Below, piece after piece: positions 23,128-33,442 of a stretch of 64,000 nucleotides of DNA. The notes beneath the pieces are model-generated. The model made no database searches and had not been told where the DNA came from. It was given only the letters and a program-made list of their open reading frames with translations. The first letter of the stretch is position 1; each line of letters starts with the position of its first letter. Position numbers and translations under genes: made by a program. The stretch is from Marasmius tenuissimus (lineage: Eukaryota; Basidiomycota; Agaricomycetes; Agaricales; Marasmiaceae): contig JAQOTA010000053.1 in NCBI GenBank assembly GCA_029532415.1, positions 5,766,001-5,830,000 of the forward strand, written 5' to 3'.

Positions 23128-25163
23128 TTATTGATGACACGGATTGATCGATGATCGCTGGTCAGGACCTGACTCTGTCGATGTGATGCCTTCTCTCTCG
23201 GGGGAAGCTGGGGTATTTGAAGTGTTCGGGGTATTGGGAACAGATGAAGAAGGCGAAGATGCGAATGAAGGTGCCAATAAGATAGATGATAGAGAAACAA
23301 ATGGTGGTAGCGGAGGCAATGGCGGCAGAGGAGGCAATGGCGGCAGAGATCTGACGTTACGTGCTGTGGTGGGGACGGCCATATCGGGGAGAGTTTGGGT
23401 GCTCCGTCGGGAGTGGTAGCTTGGAAGCGTTTCGTACGTTCGGCTGCTGGCGGATGTATCGCGCCGCTGTCTGTAAGGTCCGGGGGAGTAGGGCGGAGCT
23501 ATTGTCGCGCTGGAGGCAGCGGTGGGAAGGGGTGCGGTCGGAGAATACGTCCGACTCGGAAATACGAATGAAGAGGGGGGATGACTTTCAACGGTTGGGG
23601 GAGGCGACTCGTGAATTGGTGTGTCCGTTGAATGTGATGTAAATGGGGCATCATCGGAGTGATCACTGGTTGAAGAAAGCGGGCTATCGGCTGGTTCGCC
23701 TAGGGAAGAAGAGTGTGGGCTGTTCGGCACCTCCTCCTCTTCGCCTTCTCCTTCCTCATGCCCTGAGTGCGAGTTATCAGAGGATAATCGTGGTGTGTGT
23801 TGAGCATCAGAAGGCTCGCGCCGGTGACTATTTCGCGAGGGCTGTACAGAACAATCGATGCCAGAGAAACGTCCCATTGCTGCTTGGGTTGGCAAGCTCA
23901 CAGTGTCAACACTGGCAGATGCACGGGAGGGGGGTGCGGTGTAGAAGCTTTCACTTCCTCGAGAATATTGGCTGGAGTCCCGCGCCTTTGTCAATACAGA
24001 TACTCGCTCTTTCCCTGTAGCTTCGGAGGCCGTTTCATTGGGAGAGTAACCTGTGTTCTCGATCATGGATGATGCAGGTGACTGGGTCGTGATGGATGAT
24101 AGTTGTGGAGTGAATGACTTTCGAACAGGTGGTGGTGCAGCCGATTGGTGGGGGAGGAGAGGCACTGATTTTGATGAACAAACACTGATATCAGAAGATG
24201 ATTGTATGTTGGTGTCGCCGTCGGACTTTGCAGCGAGGGTAACTAGATTAACCGTTCAGCTCGCCTTGAATTTGGAGACAATTTGCGTGAAAAAAAAACA
24301 TACGAGGGATTCTACCTTTGAGCACAGAGCGGCGTGCGGTTACCAACATGACATAGACAAGTGTGACGACAATGGTAAAGAGTCTCCACACCCATTGCAA
24401 GGGCCACGGTGCAGCTCCCCGGGAAGATACCTCCAACGCTACGACTCCAAGCGCGAGGAAAGAGAATGTTATGATTGCTGGGATGTGAGGAGGTTCCGTT
24501 AAGACTGAATTCTTCCGGTAGGGCTAATAAAAGGGGTGTTAGGATTCAGTCTCGACCTAAGATCCAATGTCAGATGGATCGCTTACAATTTGGGACACGA
24601 AAATTCCAAGAAATAAGGCGGAAAGGGTGAGACGTGCGATAACTATCCCTGGCAGCACTAGAAACAACGCGTCTGCCGACTCGCAACTCTGAACGGAGCG
24701 TATGAAGATATACTGGGCGAGGCCTGAGCTGAACGAAAGAGCAAAGAGGATGAACAGAAAAGGTATAAAGACGGTTGAAGAGCGCGACGTCGCGTGAGCG
24801 TGCATCGTCCAAGCAAGGATATGCAGCACGACAAGAACAATGTTCTCCCACATAGATTTTGTCCTGCAGGAGCTTAACATGGCACATACGACAGTCCGCC
24901 GACTCACGTACCTGAGGCGCGAGGGAAGCCCAGAGCATTCCGGAGTTGTCTCCAGACTTTTGTATATGCTATTGCTCGATGTGAGCACCGACATTTGAAG
25001 TGCCACCTGGACAACAACATGCGAGGTGGACAAAAGAATGATGACTGGAGACGAGTAAGACTGTGGAGGCAGATGTTAGCATGAGGATGCAAGGCAGGCT
25101 AGCAGGTAAAGACCTGTAAAGACTCACGTTAAACCATCTTAGCCGCGGTGTCATGGGTGTCAT
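23128..25163 (-). CDS. Array copy G: six-span membrane protein with WW/SH3-ligand tail (spliced)
   Basis: Starts MTPMTPRLRWFN (ATG at 25163 or 25154), followed at once by a GTGAGT donor as in copies F, H and I. Spans include STSHVVVQVALQMSVLTSS, WENIVLVVLHILAWTMHAHA, VFIPFLFILFALSFSSGLAQ, ARLTLSALFLGIFVSQI and the pair ending ARRSVLKGRIP. An intron (GTATGT..ATCTAG) precedes the tail, which carries IENTGYS, ESFYTAPPSRAS, an acidic run, YETLPSYHSRRSTQTL and an expanded proline box with five LPP units (RSLPPLPPLPPLPPLPPF). The extra C-terminus ends SSINPCHQ. The membrane domain closely matches F, giving a clear paralogue pair. Confidence 0.72.
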
Positions 25164-25169
25164 GGCGAG

Positions 25170-25380
25170 GGATGTAAATCATCAAGAGACGCTTTAGTCA
25201 TGCAAAGAACATGATCCCAATCGAGTGTCTCGAGTTTCTGTGGTGTGGTTGACGACGCACTATTGCCCTGTTCGTCAATAACATCAGTCCGAGAACACGG
25301 CGACTCCCTCGCCTCCTGATGAAAGGGGTGATGCGAACACTATCAGCCATTCTCAACATGCGTTGTCCTATGGACATCAT
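25170..25380 (-). promoter_or_regulatory. Conserved upstream block of copy G with CCAAT box
   Basis: Matches the block upstream of F and H. CCAAT lies at 25217-25221, about 54 bases from the start, followed by ctcgag and the catcagt..gatgcgaacac..atcag segment. Confidence 0.45.
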
Positions 25381-25809
25381 TTAGACTGACGATGAGAACG
25401 ATTGGAAGGAATGCACTGATACCGTGAAGTGGAACCATGGGAATGCATCGAATCCTATTGAATCTAATTGGGCGGTTGTGATGTACATTTGATGGTGATC
25501 GTATTATCAGAATCGAACTTTTGAGTCCGGATGATACCCCTCACACAAGGTCTACAGGTCAGCGTTTCAGCACTATTGGTCTGAAGTTGCACTTAGAGAC
25601 TCCGTCCGCTCTGCAGCACGATGAATTGGATGAACTCGTTCCCGGCCCGGCATTCAGGCCGTTCACCCTTGAGCTTCACCTACGACCGCAATTACAGCGT
25701 TTGTGATGATCAAATCAGTCGAGTAGAACAGAAAAGCTGCCGGCGAAATCCTACCTTAAGCCATTATAAGATATCTTTACGGAGCAATACTGATGTCCCG
25801 ATTTGATCG
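25381..25809. other. Spacer between copies G and H
   Basis: Related to the other membrane-type spacers (ggcggttgtgatgtaca near 25475). No gene seen. Confidence 0.45.
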
Positions 25810-27699
25810 CTACTCAGGGCGCTCTAGTTCTCTCACAGGAGAAACCGGACGACCGGGAGAATGAGGAGTCGCGAGTGAAGGAGATATTGAAGGCGATAAC
25901 GAGACAGCTGATGAAGACGCAAACGGCGGTAGCGAAGGTAATGGTGGTAGAGATCGGATGTTGGTACACGATGTCGAGGGCGGGGCCGTCATGTCGGTGA
26001 GAGTCTGTGTACTGCGCACGGAGTGATAGCTCGGGAGCGTTTCGTACGTTTGGTAACTTTGGTTGCTGGTGAACGTATCTCGCCGAGGTCTGTAAAGATG
26101 GTAAGCTCCGGGGGAGTATGGTGGAGCTGTTGTTGTGGAGGCTGCGGTAGGAGGGCGTGCAATGGGAGAATCAGGTCGACTTGGGATTGCGAATAAAGAG
26201 AGACGATAGTTTTCAGTGGATGGAGGTGTATCATGGGCTGCTATACTCGTTGATTGTGGTGCTAGTGGAACATCCTCTGAGTGACCATTGGTCAAAGGTG
26301 GGCAGATCGCTAGCTCCCCGAGAGGGAAGCCTTGACCCTCGTCCTCTTCCACCCCCTCCTCATTCTCTGACGAGTGTGAGTTATCGGAGGTTAAGGGCGA
26401 TGTGCACCGAGCATGGGAAGGCTCATGTCGATGATTACATTGCGAGGGCCGTAAGGGGTCATTAGTACCAGCCCGGTATCCCACTCCAGTCCGAGATAGT
26501 GATTTTACGGTGTCGAGAGACGCTCGAGAGGGAGGCGCGGTATGGAAACTTTCACTGCCCTGAGAATGTCTACTGGAGTCTCGCGCCTCTGCTAATATAG
26601 ATACTCGCTTTCCCCCGGTCGTTTGAGCGGCTGTTTCTTCGATAGAGTAACCTGTATTCCCGATCATGGACGATGCAAATGACCGAGACGATTGTTGCGG
26701 AGCGAAAGACTCTCCATTAGGTGGTGGTGTATCTGTTTGAATGGGCAGGGGAGGCACTCGCGTCGGATGGGCATTGTTCTCTAAAGATGACTGCTGTGTT
26801 GAGGTGACGGTGTTTGGAGGGAGGGTGACTACATAGACCAATCAGCTTGCCTTAACTGCTCGAAGCCACCGCTATGAAAACTCACTAGGTATCCTAGTTC
26901 TAAGCGCGGAGCGGCGTGCAAGTACCAGGATGACATAGACAATTGTGGTAAGAACAGTGAAACCTCTCCATACCCATTGGAAGGGCCACGTCGGTGCTCC
27001 CCGAGAAGAGACCTCCGAAGCCAGAACTCCGAGCATAAGGAAAGAGGACGTGATAGCCCATGGGATGTGAGGAGGCTCCGCTAAGATTGAAGACCTCCGA
27101 TAGGCCTGGTAACAGGTGTGTGTCAAGAGTTTTAAAACAGGCTATATCATCAAACAGACCACTTACAATTTGGAATATAAAGACTCCAAGAACTATGGCA
27201 GAAACGATGAGTCGTGCGGTGGTTAACTGCGGTTCGGAGAATAGGTATGCCGAGCAATTTTCCAAGGATACTGGTGAAAAATATTGGGCAAGGCCCGAAC
27301 CGAACGAAAGAGCAAAGACAATCAATACAAAAGGTATGAAAACGGTTGAGGGTTGTGACAACGCATAGGTGTGCATCTTCCAAGCAAGAAAATGGAGCAC
27401 AGTAAGAACAATGTTCTCCCACAAAGTTCTCGACCTGGAGAAGCTCAGCATATCATTCAAGATGGAATATCTGTTCACATACCCGAAGTGTGGGGATACC
27501 CAAAAGCATCCCGACGTGATATTATACGACACGACCAACTTCGCCAGTTGGAGTGCCACCTGAACGAGAGTCTGCGTCGTGGATAAAAAATTGATGGCTG
27601 AGGACGAGCAAGACTATGAAGGTTGATATTGGTACGGGAGACAGGATGAGCTAGCCAGTAAGAACTCACAAAGCTGAACCGTCTGGATCGTGTGTTCAT
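25810..27699 (-). CDS. Array copy H: six-span membrane protein with WW/SH3-ligand tail (spliced)
   Basis: Starts MNTRSRRFSF (ATG at 27699), then a GTGAGT donor. Spans include ALQLAKLVVSYNI, WENIVLTVLHFLAWKMHTYA, VFIPFVLIVFALSFGSGLAQ, ARLIVSAIVLGVFIFQI, PWAITSSFLMLGVLASEVSS and FTVLTTIVYVILVLARRS. The tail has VPPLPIQTD, IGNTGYS, ESFHTAPPSRAS, YETLPSYHSVRSTQTL (one Arg of the RR pair is Val) and RSLPPLPSLPPF, and ends RELERPE at 25810. The last intron joins RTRIP to TLPPNTVT. The YETLPSY box is preceded by a small YQT duplication. Confidence 0.72.
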
Positions 27700-27709
27700 G
27701 AGGTTGGTC

Positions 27710-27930
27710 GTAGAGAGGGTGTGAGGAGTTGTCAAGAGACTTGTGAGTTTATCACAGCGACTGAATCCCAATCGGGCATCTCGAGCATTTATCGTCTGGT
27801 TAACGACATTGTACTGCCTTGTTCTGAGTTCGTCAGTGACATCAGTCTAAGAATACGACGACCGTTGACTCTTCCTTGCCTTTTGATCAGATCGAGGTTG
27901 CAAACACCATGAACCATCCATGCAACTCTC
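27710..27930 (-). promoter_or_regulatory. Conserved upstream block of copy H with CCAAT box
   Basis: Third member of the shared block: CCAAT at 27768-27772, about 69 bases from the start, with atctcgagcat, ggttaacgacat and catcagtctaaga..cgacgac segments. Confidence 0.45.
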
Positions 27931-28370
27931 TACAGTCATTATACAGACTGGAGACGGGAACACAGGCGGATAGTGCACGTTAGAGTTGAGCCACTGAATG
28001 GGATGAATGAATGAATGACTATAAGCGGGACCACGGGAGCGCACTGAATCCAGCTGGTTGATTGCAATGTACAATGTACATTCGTGGTAGTCGTATCGTT
28101 TCGCATCGAAATTCCAACTCAAACAACGTTCTAAAGGGCCTAATTCTGAATGTGCCCCTGAGGACCACTACGAGCTCTGTTAGACGCACGGTACACTTGA
28201 TAGAAATCGTGTCCTCGGTATCTTCCTTTATCCTTATAACGACCGTAGTTGCGGCTACAGCATAAGATGATGATCACGTTAGAAAAGTAGATTGATGATT
28301 ATAAAGCGACGAATCCTACCTCCAATGACACGCCATATTTTCACCAGATTACGTCGATAATACGAAGTAA
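27931..28370. other. Spacer between copies H and I
   Basis: Same kind of sequence as the other membrane-type spacers, with a short repeat 'caatgtacaatgtac' near 28065. No gene seen. Confidence 0.45.
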
Positions 28371-30316
28371 TCACTGTTCAGGGGCCTCTAATGCCCTCAA
28401 TGCGGTGCCCCCTTCTCCCTCGGGAGAGGCAGGAGGCCTGGAGTTTTGGAGCGCCACGAACGAAGTAGAAGTTGAAGGTCCCAATAGAATTGGCGAGGAG
28501 GAGGTGAACGGAGGTAACGCAGGTAACGCAGGTAAGGGTGGCAGAGATCTCACAATACGTGATATAGGAGGGACGCCCATGTCGGCGAGGTTCTGTGTGC
28601 TCCGGCGAGAGTGGTAACTAGGGAGCGTCTCGTAGGTCCCGTTGCTAGTAATCGTATCACGCCTTTCCCGATACGGACCGGCAGAATAGGGTGGGACGCT
28701 TGTTGAATTGGAGGTCGCAGTCGGACGACGCGCAATAGCAGACTGAGATCCACCTGGAAAAGGAAACGAAGAGGGAGGATGACTTTCGTTCGACGAGGGA
28801 GGTGTTTCGGATACCGGCGCATGCGTAGAAGCTGGCGTTCGCGGATCGTCGTCGGAGCGGCCGTTATTTGGAGGGGGTGTATTGACATCGTGGTCAACTC
28901 GAGGAAGGTATGGGTCGCTTGGCTGCTCCTCTTCCTCCTGCTCGAGGCGTAGATTGTTGGAGGAAGGGAAAGCTGATCCAGAATAGGAAGGCTCTGGTCG
29001 TTGGCTGTGGCGGGAAAGCCGCAGAGAGTGATTGGTGGACAGACGTGCCAGGTCAGTCCGAGGTAGTGATTTCGTTCCGTCGAACGAAGCACGGGAAGCG
29101 GAGGCGGAATGCAGGCTCTCAGTCGCAAGAGAATATCGGATCGAGCGAGCCTTTGTCGCCCCAGAGTCACGCTTCGCTCCTGTTGTTGTGATATCGGGAG
29201 TCACTTCCTCGGCATCCGTAGAGTAACCCGTATTTCCAATGATGGACGATGATAGAGATCTCATGGACCCTCGCGGTGTCAAGACAGATTCTCTCGAAAG
29301 CGGTCGTGGACCTGGCTGGTTCGGCAGGGGAGGCATTGGTTTCGATAACCGAAAGCTGATGGCCACGGGTTTTCGTCTCTCTGAAGCTCCATCGCTTCGG
29401 GTCGGTGTAGCTGCTTTCGTCAGAAAACTTGTGAGAAACGGCTGATTTAATCGAACTGGGACACTCACGATGTGGCCCATGTTTGAGCAAGCTCCAATAG
29501 CGCGCAAGAAGTAAAATCGAGTAAAGTAGAGTGGTGATGGCGGCAAAGACTATCCAAAGCCACAGAAAAGGCCACGAGGTTGTTTCGACTCGGGTAGCAG
29601 AAATACCCAATGCAACGGTTCCGAGCATGATAAACGAGAATGTGATGATTGCTGGAACATGGGGAGGTCCTGGATGGACAGAGAGCTCCTTCCGGTAGGC
29701 CTGGCCACAGACATGTCAAAATGAATAAGACGACCAGTCGTGTGCCATCCTCGAATGAGTAACTTACCACCCGAAACACGTAAAATGTAAACCACATCGC
29801 AGAGAAAACAAGTCGTGTAGTGGCTATCCTCGACAACACAGGGAGCGTGTTTGACGAGCAATCCAAGAGCGACCTTATAAGGATATCTTGTGCAAGGCCT
29901 GAGCCGAGGGAAAGACCAAGTAAGACCGCCAGGAAGGGAGCAGTTGAGGTTGAGGAGTGTGATATTGAATGAGTATGCATCAACCAGGACAGGAAATGCA
30001 GTGCAATGAGAAGTATGTTTTCCCATAAAGTCCGTATCCTGAATGGATTCAGCGTTGCATTGAGACGTCAAGGTTAGCCCCCGTACCTGAGCCTCGGAGG
30101 TATCCCAAGACATCTCGACGTTGTCCCTAGTCCTTCATACGCCCTATTGCCCAAAGGAATTGCTACGGCTTGGAGTCCCACTTGTGCAATCGCGAGCGAA
30201 CTGGAAACAGCGATAATGAACCCAGGAGAATATGGCTGGATACAGGGGTAAGCGGGGACAAACGCCATTGGGTGGAAACTCACGTTGAGCCATCTGAGTC
30301 GCGCCTTCAAGGGCAT
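28371..30316 (-). CDS. Array copy I: six-span membrane protein with WW/SH3-ligand tail (spliced)
   Basis: Starts MPLKARLRWLN at 30316, donor GTGAGT, then exon PYSPGFIIAVSSSLAIAQVG to IPPRLR. Further spans lie around 30030-29780 (ISHSSTSTAPFLAVLLGLSL and neighbours) and near 29640-29480 (TTLLYSILLLARYWSLL). The tail frame (29546-28371) carries RLSKPMPPLPNQ close to the membrane, IGNTGYS, ESLHSASASRAS, YETLPSYHSRRSTQNL and RSLPPLPALPALPPF, and ends RALEAPEQ. It sits between the F-H and J-K sub-groups in motif content: it keeps the NTGYS box but also has the KRDSGAT segment related to J and K. Confidence 0.7.
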
Positions 30317-31029
30317 ATCAAGGTTACTGCGAGAGATGAAGGGGATGAACAGAGTGCGAGGGACATGGCAAGGTTTGATCAAAATCAGGATCCTAGATAT
30401 TTGTGTCGCGAGCCACGACGTGACCACATCATCAATATCAACACAACAGACAGTGACTCTCCCGTGCCTTTCAATTCAGGGAGATGCGAACACCATCAGT
30501 CATTTGGCGAGCTCACTTTGGCACCAATGGCCCTCACAAAGCGGTGCCTATAACTGAGCAAGTGATTTGAAGTGTTTGGAGGTATCGCCCTTGAAATACG
30601 GCACGACGGGAAGATCGTAATCACTCAGAGCGTCTTGTTATAGAGTAGTATTGCTATATTATGGTATTTGGAAGCTCAACAGCAACCTGTATACACTCTT
30701 CACGTCAGCGCTTACAAGCTCCTGCACAGTAACACGGGTGAACGCACCGGTTGTGTATTCTGTCTTCCCAGAGAACTCTTCTTCCAAACCTTTCGCCCCT
30801 CATACTACTCACGTCCTCGTCCATGACAGATCGTTGCATATCACGGTAATCTGTATCCAATAAGTTCTTGTGGAATGAATGACAAACGATGCAATCCTAC
30901 CTTGAGTCTATGTCGCTGTAGGAACTCTGCCAGATCGTCGCCAAAGAAAGTCATCATGAGAATTGGAAGCAATCAAGTAGCACCATCACCGAAGTAAGCT
31001 GGTATGTGAGGGAAGGCTGGATCAATCAA
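30317..31029. other. Spacer between copies I and J
   Basis: Contains a weaker version of the catcagt-type upstream block (gatgcgaacaccatcagtca near 30483) and 'ctcacgtcctcgtc.atgacagatcgttgca' near 30808, which recurs near 33238. No gene seen. Confidence 0.45.
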
Positions 31030-32922
31030 TCATTGTTCGGATGGCTCTGGGAATCCGGACGTGATTCCTCCTTCTCTTGGAGTTTGGATATCGAGCCCTG
31101 GGGGCGAAGCAGGGAATGAAGGTGATGATGAAATGACTGATGATAAGGAAGGCGGTAGTGGTGGTATAGGGGGTAGAGATCGAACGCCGCGTGATGTCGA
31201 TAGCCCCGACGTCGTCGCGAAGGTCTGGGTACTCCGCCTAGAATGGTAGCTCGGGAGTGTTTCATAGGTATGGTCACTTAAAAGTGTATCGCGCCATTCG
31301 CCAAAAGAATAGGGTCCTGCTGAATAAGGCGGAACACTGGAGACCGCAGTAGATGGGCGCGAGATTGGAGAGCGTGATCGATCTGAAAGTGTGTATGAAG
31401 AGGGAGGAGATCTTTCGCTGGATGGTGAAGGTCGACGGTCTGAGGGCGAGTTCAAGGTAGCGGGTGCAGATCGGGGTACTGAGGAGTTGTCCCTGCTACC
31501 AACGGAACGCAGCTGAGTGTCATTATCATCGCGCGAACTGGGCATATCCTCCTCCACCGGTGGAAATGAGTTGCCGGGGGTGGAATGTGGGATAACCTCG
31601 GCGCAAGCCATCTGCCGTTGAACCTCTCGTGGCGACGTTGGGGGGCCATGAGCACTTGAGGATATCTCCTCGTCTGTTGGCTCTCTCATAGCATCATGGG
31701 TAACATGGAACACTGAGAGGCGGCTCGAGGTGCCCGTTGATCCTGAGTCTCGTTTCTCTCCAGAACGGTCGGACACACTTCTGGCCGAGGACGTATGATT
31801 CTCAAGCACATACGATGAACGAAACGCCCTGAGCACCTTGCCCACGGCGACGGGCCGAGTTGGTGGTAATGTTGGAGTAGATGGATTTGGCAAAGAAGGC
31901 CTCGCCGTCAGAGGTTGAGCACCAACGGAAACGGATGATGTTGAGCGTCCTAACAAGAAGTCGATACTTGGATCCGCAGCGCCTGGATGTGGCATCGATT
32001 CATTTCATGAAAGTAAGCATGACGGCTAGAGAACGTACCATGATCCGAGTGCTTTAGCGTGCAGCGGCGTGCAAATAATGAGATGATGCACAAAAGAACG
32101 CAAACGGCGGCAAAGCCTAGCCACACCCAGAGAACGAGCCCTGGGGTTCCACTCCTTGGCGCAACAGCCATGAGCACCATCCCAAAGAGGAGAAATGCTG
32201 TTGTCGAAAGTGAGGTGACAGGCGTTACTTGTGCTAGAAGGGATGTATTCCAGTATACCTGATGACAGACACATCAGTTCAACTCATCAATATATTCCAA
32301 CCAACTTACACTCCAAAAAACGAGATAGGACGTGGCGAACGCGAGTAGAATGTGCCTTGCACTCTGCAGTCGCAGCATCATTGCCAACTCCTGGTTGGAA
32401 CAAGACAGAGCGCCCGCAGATATGTACTGGGCCAGACTTGATCCGAAAGAAGTAGCGGATAAGATCGCTACGAATGGCACGTGTAGTGAGGAATGCAGAG
32501 TCGTATAGACGTACAATATCCAAGCGAAGATTTGCAGCAAAAACAATGCGATGTTCTCCGACATTGCCCTTAGCCTGTGGACTAAGAGTGACATTGGCCA
32601 AGATGGCTGAGATCACTCACCTCAAATTGGAGAATGCCTCAGAGCTCGTATCAGAACCGCAATTCGTTTCGCTGAGTTGATGGTATGCTTTATTTCCCAC
32701 CAGAATCAGCGTCGTTTGTAGCACAACCTGTGTAATTGCATGCAGAGTGAAAACAGCGATTTTGCACCAATAGAAGGGCAGCTGGAATACAGTGAGCAAA
32801 CAGAAACAGGGCCCAGGAAACGATTGAGAACTGACCCCCCCAGACCACGTTGACCACGTATTCCTCCTGAGCGACTCAGCGCCACCTTGCGTATCGGAGG
32901 GGCGTGAAGCCATCAGAGTCAT
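31030..32922 (-). CDS. Array copy J: six-span membrane protein with WW/SH3-ligand tail (spliced)
   Basis: Starts MTLMASRPSD at 32922 with a longer first exon than F-I. Spans include AVFTLHAITQVVLQTTLIL, ENIALFLLQIFAWILYVYTT, HVPFVAILSATSFGSSLAQY, ARHILLAFATSYLVFWSVSW, TAFLLFGMVLMAVAP and WLGFAAVCVLLCIISLFARR. The tail has TARPSLPNP, KRDSGSTGTSSRLS, YETLPSYHSRRSTQTF and RSLPPIPPLPPS, and ends FPEPSEQ. It lacks the NTGYS box of F-I. J and K form a sub-group by first exon, tail end and the PPYSAGPYSF segment. Confidence 0.7.
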
Positions 32923-33442
32923 GGAAGTAGGGGAGAGAGTCGCGTCAGACGATGGGGGAAAATTGCCTCCTCAGCCGTCGACGACATCAGATGGGGTCGG
33001 AACGATTGCCGTTTTGCCCTTGCCGGCTGACAGTGTTACCACAACGGAAACAATCAATGTCAGTGCTCCCCAACAACCTTCCGTGATATACATCACAAAG
33101 GTCCGCGCTGCAAACAAAAGCGGGCAGTGTCAAAGATCTGAGCCAATTCGCCGGATGAGCGCATATCACATTGTACAGCAGGCCATGGAAGGTGTAAAAT
33201 CCAATTAATCTCCCCAACCTTTCGCTACTCAAAGTACTCACGTCCTCCTCGGTCTATGACAAATCGTTGCAGGCTACGGTAATCTGTATTCAATCAGTTC
33301 TTGTAACATGGGCAATGAACACGGCAATCCTACCTTGATTCTATGTCATTAAAGAAAGTCCCTATGAGAGCCTGAAGCCACCAAGTAGCACCATCACGGC
33401 CACTGACCTGAGCCGACATGCGAGGGAGGCCGGACAGATCAA
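32923..33442. other. Spacer between copies J and K
   Basis: Shares 'gtactcacgtcctcctcggtctatgacaaatcgttgca' and 'cctaccttgattctatgtc' with the I-J spacer. No gene seen. Confidence 0.45.
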
